Origin: Argentina anserina
Taxonomy: Eukaryota; Streptophyta; Magnoliopsida; Rosales; Rosaceae
Direction of reading: 5' to 3'
Length of the DNA: 64,000 bases
NCBI RefSeq assembly: GCF_933775445.1
Contig: NC_065874.1
Location: forward strand, 34,704,093 to 34,768,092
Made by a program: the position numbers and the translations under genes. Position 1 is the stretch's first letter. Every line of letters begins with the position of its first letter. This document shows, piece by piece, positions 36,601 through 50,494 of the stretch. The notes beneath the pieces are model-generated. The model made no database searches. It saw nothing but the letters and a program-made list of their open reading frames with translations, and had not been told where the DNA came from.

Positions 36601-37194
36601 TCATCGCTGCAGGTCCATCATAAGAGCAAAGTCCTGAAAGCAGACGAAGCCATCCCCGTTCTTATCGACCTCGGCTATCATGCGCCTGCACTCCTCCAAC
36701 GTACACCGGTCGTCCCCTATCGCCGCGAACACACTGAACAGCTCCTCCGCCGATATCTTCCCGTCGTGATCCGTGTCGAACACCTCAAACGCCTCCCTCA
36801 GCTCGGAGTCGGCCGCCGGCTCGCAAGGCGGCCCGAACCGGTGCAAGAGAGCGTCGAGGGGTATGCAGCCGTGGCCGTGGCGGTCAACCTCGCGGAGCAT
36901 GACGGCGACGTCATCGTGGCTGGGGAGCAGGCGGCTGAGCAGAGCCTCGAGCTGTTGAGTGGAGACGAGGCCGTCGTTGTCTCTGTCGATGAGCTTAAAG
37001 GCCTGCGCCAAGTCGAGGTGGTGGCTGTGAGTGCTAGTGCTACTTGTGTCGGCGGAAGAGAAGTCCGACCAGTCACCGGACATGTCGGGTAAGACGCTGG
37101 TCGGAGTGGCGGGCTTGTCCTTGTCCTTGTCCTTGTCGGAGCGGGAGCGGAACAAGCGCTTGGGACTGAGGCTGTTCATTTTCATGAATTTCAT
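36601..37194 (-). CDS. Calmodulin-like EF-hand protein, CML35/36 type (197 aa, one exon)
   Basis: Intronless. A basic N-terminus (MKFMKMNSLSPKRLFRSR) with a DKDKDKDK run and a Ser/Thr-rich linker precede four EF-hand loops. EF1 starts at D70 (DRDNDGLVSTQQ, position 12 is Q), EF2 at D104 (DRHGHGCIPLDA, degenerate), EF3 at D140 (DTDHDGKISAEE, canonical) and EF4 at D177 (DKNGDGFVCFQD, D at position 12). The C-terminus FALMMDLQR is typical of CML35/36. These are calcium sensors. I took the Met at 37194 because it matches family N-termini; an upstream in-frame Met at 37320 would translate the GA microsatellite of the leader as a Ser-Leu run, which is unlikely. Expected calcium binding is mainly in EF1, EF3 and EF4. 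Confidence 0.9.
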   Translation of the reverse strand: MKFMKMNSLSPKRLFRSRSDKDKDKDKPATPTSVLPDMSGDWSDFSSADTSSTSTHSHHLDLAQAFKLIDRDNDGLVSTQQLEALLSRLLPSHDDVAVMLREVDRHGHGCIPLDALLHRFGPPCEPAADSELREAFEVFDTDHDGKISAEELFSVFAAIGDDRCTLEECRRMIAEVDKNGDGFVCFQDFALMMDLQR

Positions 37195-37225
37195 GGCTCC
37201 TGGCTCCTGGCTGGAGATGAAGAAG

Positions 37226-37252
<27 letters not shown>
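37226..37252. repeat. GA microsatellite in the CML leader
   Basis: About 13 GA repeats just upstream of the CML start codon, reading CT on the transcribed strand. CT-rich leaders are common in plant 5' UTRs. Confidence 0.85.
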
Positions 37253-37256
<4 letters not shown>

Positions 37257-38002
37257 GATTCTGGGAAGGAGAGAGGAAGATGAGGAGGGGGTTAAAAGGG
37301 GGTAGTGAAGGGAGAGCCATGGCAGCTTCGTCGAAGTTTCGCTCGACGATTCTTTACAATTATGCTTCTCTATTATTATTTATACTACAGTGGGTACAGT
37401 GACAATTTTATCCCTGCAGTGGCTCTATGTATTTTGTCTTGTTTTGCAGCGCTATCTTAATTACTTTTCTGACTCTTGTTTTTCTCGTTGATTATAATAT
37501 TTCCTCTGATTTTCATAGCTTATGAAGTCGTAGTGGATCCAACAATTATTGGATGCTGCGCAATCTCATATCCTCAAATGATATGTACAATACAGAAGAC
37601 GATACACTTGTAATTCTGCAAAAGAGCATGAAGCCCCTTCTGCTGAACGACCGGACAAATATAACGTTTATTTATCCCTTTTTTCTTCCAAAGGAAAAAT
37701 AAAACACAGCAAATTAAAGAACAAACCTCCTAATAACTCCCTTTCCCAGCAAATTAATGCAGATAACGTTGCTCAGTGTGAAGCTGAGATATATCACTAA
37801 ACAAATTGCAATCTCTAAAAATCAGTATACCTATGCGCAATATGGTATGGACAAAACAAAACAAGTTTGTATAGTACTTGTGAGTGCAGACGTACAAGTA
37901 GTGATTGGATTGAGCCGTGACTACTATAGTAGTGGCCTCCACGAAATCAGCATCTTCACTTTGCAGCACAGAACAAATGAACTGCAATCTGGATCAGGAA
38001 GT
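37253..38002. other. Intergenic: CML promoter side and 3' flank of the CLD1-like gene
   Basis: Both neighbours lie on the minus strand. The first part is the CML promoter, the last part the hydrolase 3' UTR. No further exon seen. Confidence 0.5.
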
Positions 38003-41000
38003 TTACGAAATACTGGATGAGAGTGCAGCATGGCGCGCCACAAATGACTCGACCAGTGGATTTACAAGATCAGGTGCCTCATCCTTCAGGTACACAGTAA
38101 CAAAATAAGAATTCATATTCTCTTGATGGATTTGTACAAATTAAACTCAGGCATCAGTAACTAAATAAAAATCTTCATATGGTTTGGAGCTAGGCACCAG
38201 TTTTTGTAACTCAAATTTTTAAGTATGATACCAAACCCTAGTATAAAATATAGTCAAACACATGCACTTCCTCTACTATTCAATCTAATCTACTAAGCTA
38301 TACCATGAAGACTCCACTCAAAAGAAGAAGCTTGCAAGTACCTATATGTTGAACTATTGCATGTATATTGTATATAGAGACAAATCATAAACCCGGCCTG
38401 CCTGTGTGCGCACTGGAGAGAGAGAGAGAGAGAGAAACCTGAGGGCAGTGGCCAACATTAGGAAGAACAACAAAGTCTTCTACAGATTCAAAATTTCCAT
38501 AGGCACGTCCAAGTTCAATAGGTTCCCATGGATCCTTGTCACCCCACGCTATCAAAACAGGACACTGTAAAGAGAAGAAAAGCAAAACAACTGCTTATGT
38601 TTAAATATTACTAGTAGTTGTCAACATTGACTGCTGTGAATTAGTCATCATACCACAATCAGTTAAAGAAACACCAACCTTCACTTTAGGTAATAGTTCC
38701 TCAGGTAGAGGGCCATCTGAATAACAAATGAACTCTAAGAACACGTCTACGGCACCAGGCTCAAGTCCTGGAAGAAGAATTTTTTCAACTAATTCATCTG
38801 TCACTTGAGAGGGATCATGGTAGCACTGAAATGCAATTACTGGTATCAGTAAACACAAACCAAAAAAAAAAGCAAGGCTGCAAATTTTCGTGATTCTTTA
38901 GTTGCTATTAGAGAATATGAAGGAGGGAATTAACTACACAGCACAAAAGCTAATGAAGCAGAAAGTGTGTTGATGGAACAAACAAGAAACGCTTTCCATG
39001 TCAGGAATGTAGTATTAATAGGCTTGTTTGGTATTGAGACATATGTTCCTAGCAACAAGTTGCTTCAGAAAGATTATGCTATATTTAGCCGTGTGTTCAC
39101 AGTTTGCATGAGGTTGTCAGGCTTTATCAGCGGATCAACACTATTGACTCATACCAAACAAAGTAGAGCTGATCATATAACTAAAAATGCTGTTGGTGAC
39201 TTGTTAAAGTCACAAAAGAGTTGTATGCATTTCAGTGAACTATTGTTTCTGTATGAACTAATTTAGTTGGAATACTTAACATATTTACACTTCAATGACT
39301 TTTTTCATATTCGAGGCTAGGCAATTCTCAACCATGTGAAGACTAAGAATTCATAAATTGTAATTAATTAAATCATATCACCTTGGTTTATGTACTAGTA
39401 GCTTATCAAAAGTTATTAAAGTAAAACAGAATACCTAGCAAAGAATATCAGAAAGTACCTGGCGCAGGATATTCCTCACAGACTCTGGTGTGGCAACAGT
39501 TTTGAAAAAGTATTTTCCAACAGCAGTATTTCTGCCACAACAACATACCTATCATGAACCCAAAGTTTGAACAAAGGAACTTAACATAAGAAAGAAGAGA
39601 TATATAATCTAGCTGTACCTCAGTATGTTCTGAAATGATTTTATTAACGGTCTCCCATACCATGGCTGCTTTTTAATATGAAGCATACGAAGAGATATAT
39701 TTATAAGCATTAGACCCTTGCATATCTGTGGCTCCATAAATGCTGCCTGAAGACCAACAAGACCTATGTGGAGGCCACAAAAACTTAGAAGTCTACCGTT
39801 TAGCAAACTAAAATTTGATAAATATCACAGGCTCCAGTTAATATTAAAGTAAATAGATATGCATAAAGTTCATGCTTAAAGCATGAGAAACATTGGTACC
39901 TCCAATAGAGTTGCATATGAAAAATGCGTCATCCTTGATCACATCAATACAAAATTCATTTATCTGAGTGGCCCATGTATCAAATGTGTAAAAGGAACTT
40001 TCACCAAACTGACGAGGGTTTGGTTTGTCCGAGTACCCATAACCAATGAGATCAATAGAGTACACCCTATGTGATCTTGCTAGAACTGGAATATTTTTTC
40101 TCCAATGGTCACTGCAAATAACAAGTTAGTACCCTGATAATTTAATCAGGAGATGAAAAAGATCATGGAACAAAACTCTTAAGCATATAGCATATACTGA
40201 CTCAGAATTAACTTGGGGATTGCAAGTACTTGAAGCAAGAAACTTCTAAAATGATATTATCAACAAATTGTTGGGGGAAACAAACAAACAAGAAATGGAT
40301 GTGTGAGCGCAAAGTCATGGCTGTATATAGCAATTTGTGCATCAAATACCTATAGCAATTAGTTGTCTGCTAATGAGAAGTAGTGTGTAGACCTGTTTGC
40401 TCCAAAACCATGAATTAATACTAATGCCGGGCCGCTGTTGCCAGCATGTTGATAGCGGATAGAATAACCCTTCCAGTTCCAATAACTACAACACAACAAG
40501 GTAAAAATTTACGAGTTAAGCAGATAAATTATCAGACTACACCACTCAAAAAGGAAAATGTAAATCAATAACAAGAAAACAAAGCACATATGCAAAGTAA
40601 TAAACAGCAGAAAGCCGTGCTGGCTATCTTCAATTTCTTTCAAAGCCGATCAGTATAAAAGCATACTGCATAAAACCTCTAAAAAACCACATGAGCGGTT
40701 AAGGTGGAGATTTCTGGTGTTGCAGAGAGAGGCAGCTGGAGTCTTTAATATTGTGAGACTTCCAATTTGCAATTCTTCCTAGTTCACTTGTTTTTTCCTG
40801 TTAGTTTTATTCCTCACTCTTAGTCTTTAATTTTGGTTGGGTTGTTATTCCCAGTTTATTCTAAAACTCCTTTTCACTACAACCAAATAGACCATAAATC
40901 CAAATGCCAAGTCCAACAAATTCAGAAGATTTTAAAATAAGAGCAACTGAAGGGTACCTGCTTTGAACTTGGACCTCAGGAGCATTGTTGGCTTCAAATT

Positions 41001-41202
41001 GACCATTTACAGAAGATAATAACACAAACCCGTTTGAGTTCGAGCCATCAAACTTAGAAATGCGGCCAGGCATCTGAAATCGATGGAGGTTTCCTCTGCC
41101 GAAAGTGAGTGAAAGTGGAGCTGTACTCGTGTTTCTTCGAGAGGACAAAAATGGAGAGTCCAGTCTTGACAAAGACAGAGCAGGAGCACTAGTACTTCCC
41201 AT
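38003..41202 (-). CDS. CLD1: Alpha/beta hydrolase, chlorophyll dephytylase 1-like (8 exons, 373 aa)
   Basis: Minus exons: 40958-41202, 40393-40485, 40111-39900, 39763-39619, 39531-39459, 38825-38679, 38564-38439, 38083-38003; total 1122 bases. An N-terminal Ser/Arg-rich plastid transit peptide is followed by YWNWKGYSIRYQ, the oxyanion-hole motif LIHGFGAN, the nucleophile elbow ICNSIGG (Ser), the acid loop AWGDKDPW (Asp) and the catalytic His in PNVGHCPQDEAPD. Together they form a complete Ser-Asp-His triad. The order and motifs match the Arabidopsis At5g38520 type, described as chlorophyll dephytylase CLD1, a thylakoid enzyme that removes the phytol chain from chlorophyll during photosystem II repair. 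Related hydrolases (pheophytinase) share the fold, so the name is by best recollection. The intron after exon 7 begins with a GA repeat. Confidence 0.85.
38415..38436. repeat. GA microsatellite at the donor side of the last CLD1 intron
   Basis: Starts within a few bases of the 5' splice site of intron 7 (GTTTCTCTCTC on the minus strand). Length changes here could affect the donor context, but nothing more can be said. Confidence 0.8.
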
Positions 41203-41941
41203 GGCTCTGATACAATCAAGAGGCTAATGGAGTGTGATATAGAAAGCTCATAGCACGGCCATGAATGATGCACTCAAGTGGCTTGTGTTTAGCTTTCATT
41301 TCATCTAAGCGTTGCAGGTGTGTGCTTTGTTTCATGTTTAGGCTAGCTCCACGTAGTACACAACTTGGCAGTTGGCCAATCCTCTAGTTAAAGAGCTAAA
41401 CGACGTCATTCTGGCCTTCTGAATATAAACACTTTAACACACCACCACACAAAAAAAAAATGCAACTTCAGTCTCCAGTGGGATTGCTTGTACTTGAACT
41501 TACATTCAGGCCAAAGAAAAGAAGAGTACTTGAACTTGACAATTAGGCAAATACAGTCACCAAAAGAAGAGCACTTTGGTTGCTATATGAACAGGGAAGG
41601 ATCAAATATACTGTAGATACTTGCTACGCCTAAAAAATTGACAGAAGATTGGGCTCGGGCCAAAATTTGTTCAAAATTGGCAATAAAGTATTTTTCTTAA
41701 AGAGAACTCGGACTACTGGGAATACAAATGGGAGGAAGTGTATTCCAACTGATACTAAATTCAATATAGTGGCCTGAGATCTTTAGCTCAAGTGGCAATG
41801 TGGTTTTTGAGGATTTAGGTCCTAGGTACTAGCTAGCATTCGGTGCAGTGGAGAAAAAACACCATCTCCATCAGTAGTTAGGTTAATTCCATTCCTATAA
41901 AAGGTCTCATATCATGAAGGCACTGTGAATTTTAACAGAAG
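41203..41941. other. Intergenic between CLD1-like and PIG-A genes
   Basis: Upstream region of the CLD1-like gene (minus strand) and 3' UTR of PIG-A. No exon or RNA gene recognised. Confidence 0.5.
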
Positions 41942-44858
41942 TTATCCGAAGCTTCTGTTCTTGTTGTCCCGTGGGATGCCATCATCTTGATCATGGGATA
42001 GAACAAAATCAGGCACCTCTTCAATATCCTCTGCAGGCTGATGTGTACAATGAAAGGAAGAGGATTACTAATCGGAAACAGATGAATATGAAACTCTTAA
42101 GAATGGTTGGAAAAGGTTTACAACCTGCCATCGTTGCAACAGATGCCAAAATATAAAATCAATGATCATAACCAAGCAAAAAAGCTTTCCTGCCCAAGCT
42201 CCACATGAGAGGTATCTATGATAAAAAATAATGAACCAAAAATCAAGTGATCAGCAAATCCTGAATATCCCCTTCATGTTTCTGCAATCTTAAAACTTTC
42301 AGATGAAAGCACACCGTGAGAGTCGTTTTAAGAGACTTTGCTTTGAGCATTTCAAAGCACGGTCATACACAATCTCTGTCCGTTTTGCGACATCATGCCA
42401 ATTGTAAAGTTCCTTCATCTAGAAAAATAATTAAAGAAACAAGCACATTCAATCACAGTACAAATAGTAATTGACTGCCATAATCAAAAGAGTACACTCA
42501 CACGATTGTGCATTTCTTCTGGGTCAATGTTGGGAAGTATTGATATTGCCTTCTCTATGGCTTGAACCATGTCACTAGGATCTGGTTTTGCAAGTACAAC
42601 CATGTCATCTGGTAGAACCTGCGTACAAAAATGGTGTTATTTAAGCCAAAATGGATAGATGGTTCAAGAAATCCTACTCTAAGAGGAGGAACTTGTCCGA
42701 GATGAAAACATGCCATCAAAGATTTCAAAGTTCAAACCTCTGGGACACCTCCTACTCGTGTACTGACTGTTAATAACCCACAACTAGCAGCCTCTAAGAT
42801 GGCTATGCAAAAAGCTTCTGTTAATGAACTGCCAGAAGGGTGAAAATTGCATTAGGGAGAGGGGAAAAAAGAGATTCAAAAGACACAGCTGTTTGAAAAT
42901 CACAGCATATGTTTATGTTAATATAAGTTCAGTCATTATAAACAAAACTGAAGGCTTAATGCTTTTAGCTGCATACAATTGGCTCACAAAATTATGCCAA
43001 CAGGGAAATAGATAAAGTCTCCATTATGTCTGATAAATGTGTATAACCAACCGGAAATATTATCTTGAGTGTCCTATTACATAAACAATGTTAATATACT
43101 CATGTTCCAAATATTATTCATAGTCATTACTCTCTTAGTAGTGTTGCTGTTCAGCTGAACCTCAAAAATAGCTGGCACACTATTTCTTATAATTGCAATA
43201 TCTATATAAATGTAGGCAAATCTAATATCAATTACCAGATTACAAATGTGTAAGTTTTCTAATCACCAGTGTAGCTAATAAATCACTCAGAGAAATTATT
43301 CACTAAAAATAAACAGTTTAAATATAAGAAGAATTTAATGAATACCTGTTTAAAAATATATGGCCAGTAATGAGAACGGATCGTACTTGAGAGTGTTGAA
43401 CAGCACCCAACATTTCCACTCGATCTTGTAGGGAATGTTTTTCCCTCATTTCTTCCAACCGCACGCGTTTAGGTCCATCTCCTCCAACAATGAAACGGAC
43501 CTGACCAAGTATATCTGAATGAGATGATTAACTGCTAATTAACTATGCCTTTAATCCAATTATGTCATGCTTTAAACCCCCTCTAGATTATCTTTACTGG
43601 AGAGAGAAAAAGAGAGCTTTAGCTATAGTAAGGCACTGAAGTGAAAAATAGCTTTTACGTGTGATGCTCCTAATTGATTGAGTATATAGATATTGATAAT
43701 GACCTCAAGCCATCAGAAATTTTTTGATATGCATACTGAATGTCCTCGTTGACATGAAAATTCATTTTACAGCACATATATACTAGATGAGAAATGTAAT
43801 ATATTCATTGATTGTAATCTTAAAACAACTCACATTGGGATATAAACGGCATACTTCTGGAATCACTTCAACAAGCAGATCTGCACCTTTCCGGTAAACC
43901 AACCTACTTATAACAACAATAACAATTTCATGCCGACTCAATCGTGTTGGTGCAGGCTTGAACATAGCTGTGTCAACAGCATTAGGAATTACAAACACCT
44001 TTTCTGGTGGCAAACCTGACCGTAGTACAGTGTTCTCCTTGCTTGTATGTGAAACACAAATCGCCTGACTGACTTCTGCTAAAGTAAACTGCAGGACCTT
44101 GTTCATGTGTATGCTTCCAGCATCAGCAAAACCATAGAGTGAATGGTCTGTAAACACAACCTTATACCCCATTGTGCGTGCGTGCATCAAAGCCTCGTGG
44201 CAAAGAGTTGAGAAGGCTTGATGCCCATGTACCAACGATATATTCTCTCGAATAAGGATAGTCCTCACAATTGGAAGTGTCCCGTAAAATGTTGGAAAAG
44301 TATTCTGCATAAGAAACGGCCGCCATGGAACATAATACACTTTCAAACCGCCTGTCATATATCTCACTCCAGAACGATTCTGGTATGCATGAGTCATTAC
44401 CACCACCTGACCAATCAAACACAACAGTTCATCTACTCAACAACTAAGAAACAACTGCGTTGATCAAATGACATTGAAACTGAGATGTTACAGCATTCTA
44501 AAAAACACAGCTTCGTAACACCATTCAAGACATAACCGATGATGACCATGCCATGCTGTCTAATGCCCAATTACATAAACACACAGCTTCAGCATTCAAG
44601 TGATTAGTTGAAGTACATTAAATTAAATGAACCAGAAAATTAACTTTGAGCTTCTGTTTTCAGAGACTTAAAAACAATCTAAGATACAAGTGTGCACACA
44701 AAGAACCCAGAAAGCTTAAAGAGACTGTGGTGTCAGACCTTGTGACCAAGCTTGAGAAGGCATTGTGAAAGATAGTATATGTGATTTTCCACACCACCAA
44801 AATTGGGGTAGAAAAAATCAGAAACCATGAGAATTCTATGCTTTTTCCGCTCCTCCAT
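41942..44858 (-). CDS. PIGA: PIG-A / SETH2, GPI-GlcNAc transferase catalytic subunit (8 coding exons, 448 aa)
   Basis: Minus exons: 44858-44739, 44406-43834, 43500-43346, 42828-42738, 42618-42502, 42418-42315, 42215-42125, 42037-41942; 1347 bases. Begins [32 protein letters not shown], the GT4 N-terminus, and continues [63 protein letters not shown]. The EX7E motif of GT-B retaining enzymes is [10 protein letters not shown] hydrophobic span ([17 protein letters not shown]) near the C-terminus anchors it in the ER membrane. It transfers GlcNAc to phosphatidylinositol, the first step of GPI-anchor synthesis; the Arabidopsis orthologue SETH2 is needed for pollen tubes. An upstream in-frame Met (44918) exists, but a cag acceptor just before the chosen start points to a 5' UTR intron, so I use 44858. 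Confidence 0.93.
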
Positions 44859-47800
44859 TCCTGTACTTTCAATTGGGCCTGCAATTACTTCAATAAAAAT
44901 CCAATCTTTATGAGACAAAAGGCACTAGCTTTTTCGATTACTAAACTATGAATCGACAAAAACTCGAATTGGGTCGAAACAGTGAGATATATAACAATCT
45001 ATACTGCAAAAGATTCGAACTTTGAGAATATAACAATCCTGAGCTCTGAATGAAGCTTAAATTTGATACCAAAATATCAGAAAAGCTTTGATCGGATCGG
45101 AGGCTTCGGGTACGGTAGTGTTAGAAATCGCATATCAGAATTGAGAGGCTGAGTGAGAGAAGAGAAAACAAAGTGGCAGGGGCAGTTATGGAAATTACTG
45201 GGGTTCACTTGAGAAAATAAGTGATTAAGTTAATTAAGTATATTGAGGTGATCCCTCTCATGGTTCAACCTGTATATCACTCCTGCAAATTACAGAAAAT
45301 GAAGAATGTAGAAGGTTCTTTTGGGTTGTGTTTAGTGTCGCAAACTCGCAATAGCCTACATACATGTTGTGTCATCTCCTGTCATATTTTGGTGTCTGTA
45401 CATTATTACATTTCGTATGTACACATGCAACACTGTATGTATAATTATTTTTGGAATTGCGTAGAGTCTTTGTACATATATAGAACGAGGCCTGCATAAT
45501 CATAACTTCCTCAGAAATCAGAATGTTGGACATCTCCCCCACGTACTTTGATGTTTGATTTCCTGCTCAGATCGATCTGTATGTTTAGTTGTAGAATGGA
45601 GGTTGTATTGAACCTCTACCCTCAAAAGTTCATATGTAATTATGTATTGCTTGACTACTTTAGACAGCAATCTGACTGTGGGCTGTAAACTTGAACTCTT
45701 GAAGGTATACATCATCGTTAATTAGTTCAACTCTTGAACTAATAAGAGGATTAAGAGCGATCCAATGGAAACTCAATCGACTGCATGTAGATGTTAACAC
45801 CACAAATGATCCCCGAAGGGTGTCTATCTTAGAGCTTGACAAAAACTTGCAGAGTCTAATATCATTAATGTATTACAGCTTATTAATTGTTCGAAAAGTA
45901 CTGCAGTTTACGTACAGATCGATCGACTATACAAACACAGCCAGTGTCGATCAGAAAATCTCCGACACCTAGTACACCACTACACCATGTAGAGCAGGAA
46001 CCAATAAGATCATATTGTTTTACATATAAAAGTCTGAGCAATTGATAGAGGCAGTTGTGAACTAGAAGGGCTGCGTTTTCAAGCCGAAAATAATGAGAGA
46101 AAGTTTGGTCTGTCTAACAGATACAGAGTCAGACTCACTCTTTATTAATTGGGTAAGAACGTTTGGTTCAATTTTACGTACATATTTCTGATGTCGGTAA
46201 TACAAAATCTACCGGTCAAATCCAAGCGAACCCTCCAACTATAAGCCTTACATTGGGACATTGCGAGTTACAACTCTAAACTACCAATCCCCAACTGACA
46301 AATGTACTTCCCTCTCGGAAAAAAAAAACGGATGCTTATAATAGCAGCTAGCTAGCTTGCCATTAGCATCTGAGATACTGGAGAAACCAAAATAAATATT
46401 CAGAGCTAGCTTTCTGCAGCCTCAAGTTTCTCCGTTTTCGACTTTTCGAGCTTATTATTAAGAACGTATTGAGATTTCCATTGACCCCATGCCATTTGGT
46501 TTATCATTGCGCGATCAAAAAGCAATGCACTTAAAAAGGCTCGAATATATGAAGTTCTGCAGCAAAGGAAGAGCGCGCAGCTTTTCGAATGATATATATG
46601 CACCATTCGGTGAGTTCCTCAATATATAAAATTCTCGATCATGATTTGAATTCTTTGTTTATGTACCTGTATGGTGTTTCTTCCTTGCTGTTGTTCTGTA
46701 AAACGTTGATTAACTTCTTCAAGTTTCTGCAAGTTGGAGATTTTATAGCAGGATTGTATATGCATTGGTAGTTTTTGCTTCTCATTCATGGCTTTGCTGA
46801 TGTTCTTAGGAATTCATATATAGTTCTGTCTGGCCTTCGTTGTCTTTGTTATCCTGAATGAGGTGCAAATTTTGGAGCAAAATGCCTCTCTGTTTTTCAC
46901 GTTAATATGCACGAGTAAAATTAGGTATGATATTTGTTCAACTACGAGTAGTTGAAGACTGAAAATGCACCGATATTTAGTTTAAACTTTAAACTCATTT
47001 CACAAGTTAGAGGTACAGTTGGTACAAAATAGAATAAAGCAAGTAATTCAAAGGAACAAATTCTCACACGAAAATCATATTGTCTGCCAGCTAGCTTTTT
47101 TTGTGTACGTTCGATTGAGGAGGCAAAGCTTCAGTTTACAAAATTTAGATTAATGTCAGCTAGCTAGCTACTCTCTCTTTTTTCATATATATTGCACCAT
47201 ACTTAGAAAAAGCTCATTTCTGCTTGCTCTTCCTATAATCTCATTTCATGCTTCTGTTCATTCTTATTTATAAACATCAAAGTCATGTTTAAAACTTGCC
47301 AAAATGTTACTTTTTTGTGGCGTTGAATTCTTCGTCCAATTTAACAGTGCCTCATCATACATATATTTAAGATAAAGAGAAAATTATTAGCATGTAAAGA
47401 GCTTATTAATAACTTTAAGGCATGATAAATGTTTCATCCAAGATCGATATATTTCAAATCCAACTCATTAGAAGACAAAATCCTAGTCTTGTTTGACCCA
47501 AAACCAGCCTACATTTATTTTTCTTAAGACAAGACAAAATTATTTCATTTACGTAAATGAATTTTGCCTGAATCCAATAAATGCTACAACAGTACAACAC
47601 AGTTGAATCAGTACCAATTGGAGAATAGTATTCAGAAAAAGGAATCATTTCATTTTTGTGGTATTTGACTATTGATAGGAACCAATATCCTAGGCAAGTA
47701 TGGTAGTTCTTACTTATAGCTTTGCATGTGTTTGTATCTAAGTTATTGGATAGAAGAAGACTGAGAGAAATTATTTGGAGTGTTAGTACAAAACAGAATA

Positions 47801-50494
47801 ATTGGTATTAAAATGAGAAAATGATTATTAAAAAAACAAATTATGAGAATAAATTAACAGTAGAGAATCTCTGTTTTGCAAGTCAACTGGTCAACCAGAT
47901 CTACCAATCCTCTTGGTGCTTGAGAAGACTGGTAGATTGAGTGGACGGTTGGATGTGTGTCTTTGGAAATTAGTCAAAATCGCTAAAGTAGGAGCCAACA
48001 ACATTCCAAGCAAATCACCAACAAAACAAAAGAAACAAAATTTGATTAATGTACAAATATTGCTGTGGAGCCCAAACTGTTGCTGGGCTATCTTGGGCTG
48101 GGTATTTAAATATCCAAGGCCCAAGCAGACATTAGCAATCACATACAGTAGGGAATACATTCAATCAGACAGCACTCGATTTTTCAAGCAACCTCATTCA
48201 TTTCACTTACTGATTTTTCGATTAATCTGTACTCGATTTTTCAACAAGTTTAGTTGGTGTAGTTTATAGGATTGATGCTTTAAGAAGATACATTTTTCCT
48301 AATAGGAGGCTGTAAATGGTGTATGTTCAACACTATTAATTAATAAATTTACCCATGCATGGTTTATTTCATATTTTCAGTTCTCCTAGATTAATCATTG
48401 GCTTGATGTTGTTCCAGAACTGTGTTCTTAAGGTCGTCAATCAGCGTCACTGATGCGTGAGGATTGCCGATCGAGCTAGATCATCCATTTCTTTAACCGA
48501 CAAAAAAAGAGGAAAACAGACAGGTTTTCTTCTTACAAACTTGAGTATATATAGCTACAAATAATTGTTCTACTATTCAAGAATCGAAGTATAACTACTG
48601 TTCATAAGCATGATTATTGGAGATGCATGTATTCATAAAACCCTATATTTGATTCATACACAAATTAATTAATTAATATATCTCTGTAATTAAAAGCATT
48701 ATCATTTGCATATGCACGTCGAAATTCATAACAAACGATTTCAATCTCCATCTTACAGATTCATGGTTACGTACGATCGAGGGAAAGCTTCAGAAGATGT
48801 ACATGCCGATTCTCAGATTGGCCGGCATGTATATGCTAATTTGAAGGTAAAAAAATGTTCATCTTTCCTATAAAAAAATGCTCATCTCATGCTCAACACA
48901 CCTGGATTTTATCAACTCGATTGATCTATCCAGTTGAAAGGTCAAAATTTGCTGAGTTCTAACAAGTAGCAATTATTATACTTCATCCAATTGAATGAAT
49001 GCTTACATGCATATATACAGGCAATATAATAGGTTTGGCTTCCGACTATACCTTAAAACCTCCGGCATATGCATGCAGTCTAGATATATAACTAGCTAGG
49101 TACGATACATCATCGGTTCAGTGTAGATTATCGATCAGCATGGCGCTAGTTCTATAACTGTTGGGTATTTGGACTTAATTATAACCTGCAACGTAATGCT
49201 GGTACCCTATACTACATAATTGAGCATCTCAAGTTCTCAACCTTATAATTTTCTATCCATTAATTGACTGGCAATTATCAGATGGACTGATAGAGAATTA
49301 AGTTTGCTCCAACCATGAATGTTACACATCTCATTCTTAGCATATCAACTAAGACTAGCTATAAGAAGGAGCAGCTTGACAGTGACTCGATTTTCTAACT
49401 ACCGGCCTAGCTAACTAGTGATTAGTTATCAATTCTGAGTTTTAAGATAGCTCCGTCAGTGACTCTACAGGGTTATAATTGAGTTCTTACACACTGATAA
49501 TGTATATATATAGTGAGGGCACCAGTACATGCTATACACTACGTTCATAGCAATGCACTTGTGTTAAGAAATAAGCAAACTAATGATCTAGCTAGCTTGG
49601 GGCCCGGTGCATTTGCATTTGAAATATATGTGTATTGTCAAAACACATACCAGTAATATTATAGAAGTCTGCCAAGTAATTTTAATTTCTTTTCAGGAAG
49701 CTTTAGAAATATTTTCTGTTAATGTCTGAAATGTTGACTGCCAACTATTTTTTTTTATTCACGGCAAGGGTCTGTTCTTTTCGGGGCCCTAAATGCTCAT
49801 GGTCACTTACGTGCGCAAGCGGAGGGACTGCCAACTGTTTAATTTGTGTTAGTATGATCATATATGCATAGTTTGAATCTTTCATTAATATATGCTTCAT
49901 CTATATTGTTGTTGAGTACAGATTAATATCCATCAATTAGCTGCAAGTGATATATCTTCATTTATTCACTGATAGTTAGATCATCATGAGGTACCATAAT
50001 AAAACCAACAAGGGGTACATTGAACAAAAGTATCTTGTTTTCACTACATTTGGGTTGTACCTTTTTGTTCATCAAACATTTATATTCAAAAAGAAAGAAT
50101 TGTATGTGTAGAAAATTGATGTACAAATGTACAATTGATCAGAAGTGCATATAAATAACTTACAAACTAGCTACAGTTATGAAGCAAGATATATACGAAG
50201 ACAAATCAATTAACACACACACATATATAAGCACACTCGATCGATCGATCTACATCAATACAAATATCAAAATCTTATGTTTTCTTACAGGAACTAGTAA
50301 ATGGAACAAGATTGATGATAAAGTGATCATTCACAATGATCAATTGGTGGATGAACAGATACGAATTACAAATACACAAGCAATGCTATATGAGATTCAA
50401 ATAAACCCTAGCATTTCCATACAATAACTAGCTAATTGATTAAGCAACTGCTTTTTGATTATGCAGCTTTGTGCAGGTAGCTAGCGGTCGATCA
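44859..50494. other. Gene-poor stretch between PIG-A and MYB5-like genes
   Basis: The first 300 bases hold the PIG-A 5' UTR, a probable leader intron and promoter. The rest, about 5.2 kb, is AT-rich with many agctagct and atcgatc short palindromes. I find no protein-like exon, tRNA or clear transposon termini. Open frames here (for example 47913-48269) show no family resemblance. Non-coding RNA genes cannot be excluded by eye. Confidence 0.5.

Noticed and set aside
36589..37092. 167-codon plus-strand frame
   Set aside because: Antisense shadow of the GC-rich CML coding region; no family resemblance.
47913..48269. 118-codon frame in the gene-poor region
   Set aside because: No recognisable motif, opposite frame equally open, AT-rich surroundings. 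An LTR was considered because of short promoter-like sequence, but no paired ends were found.
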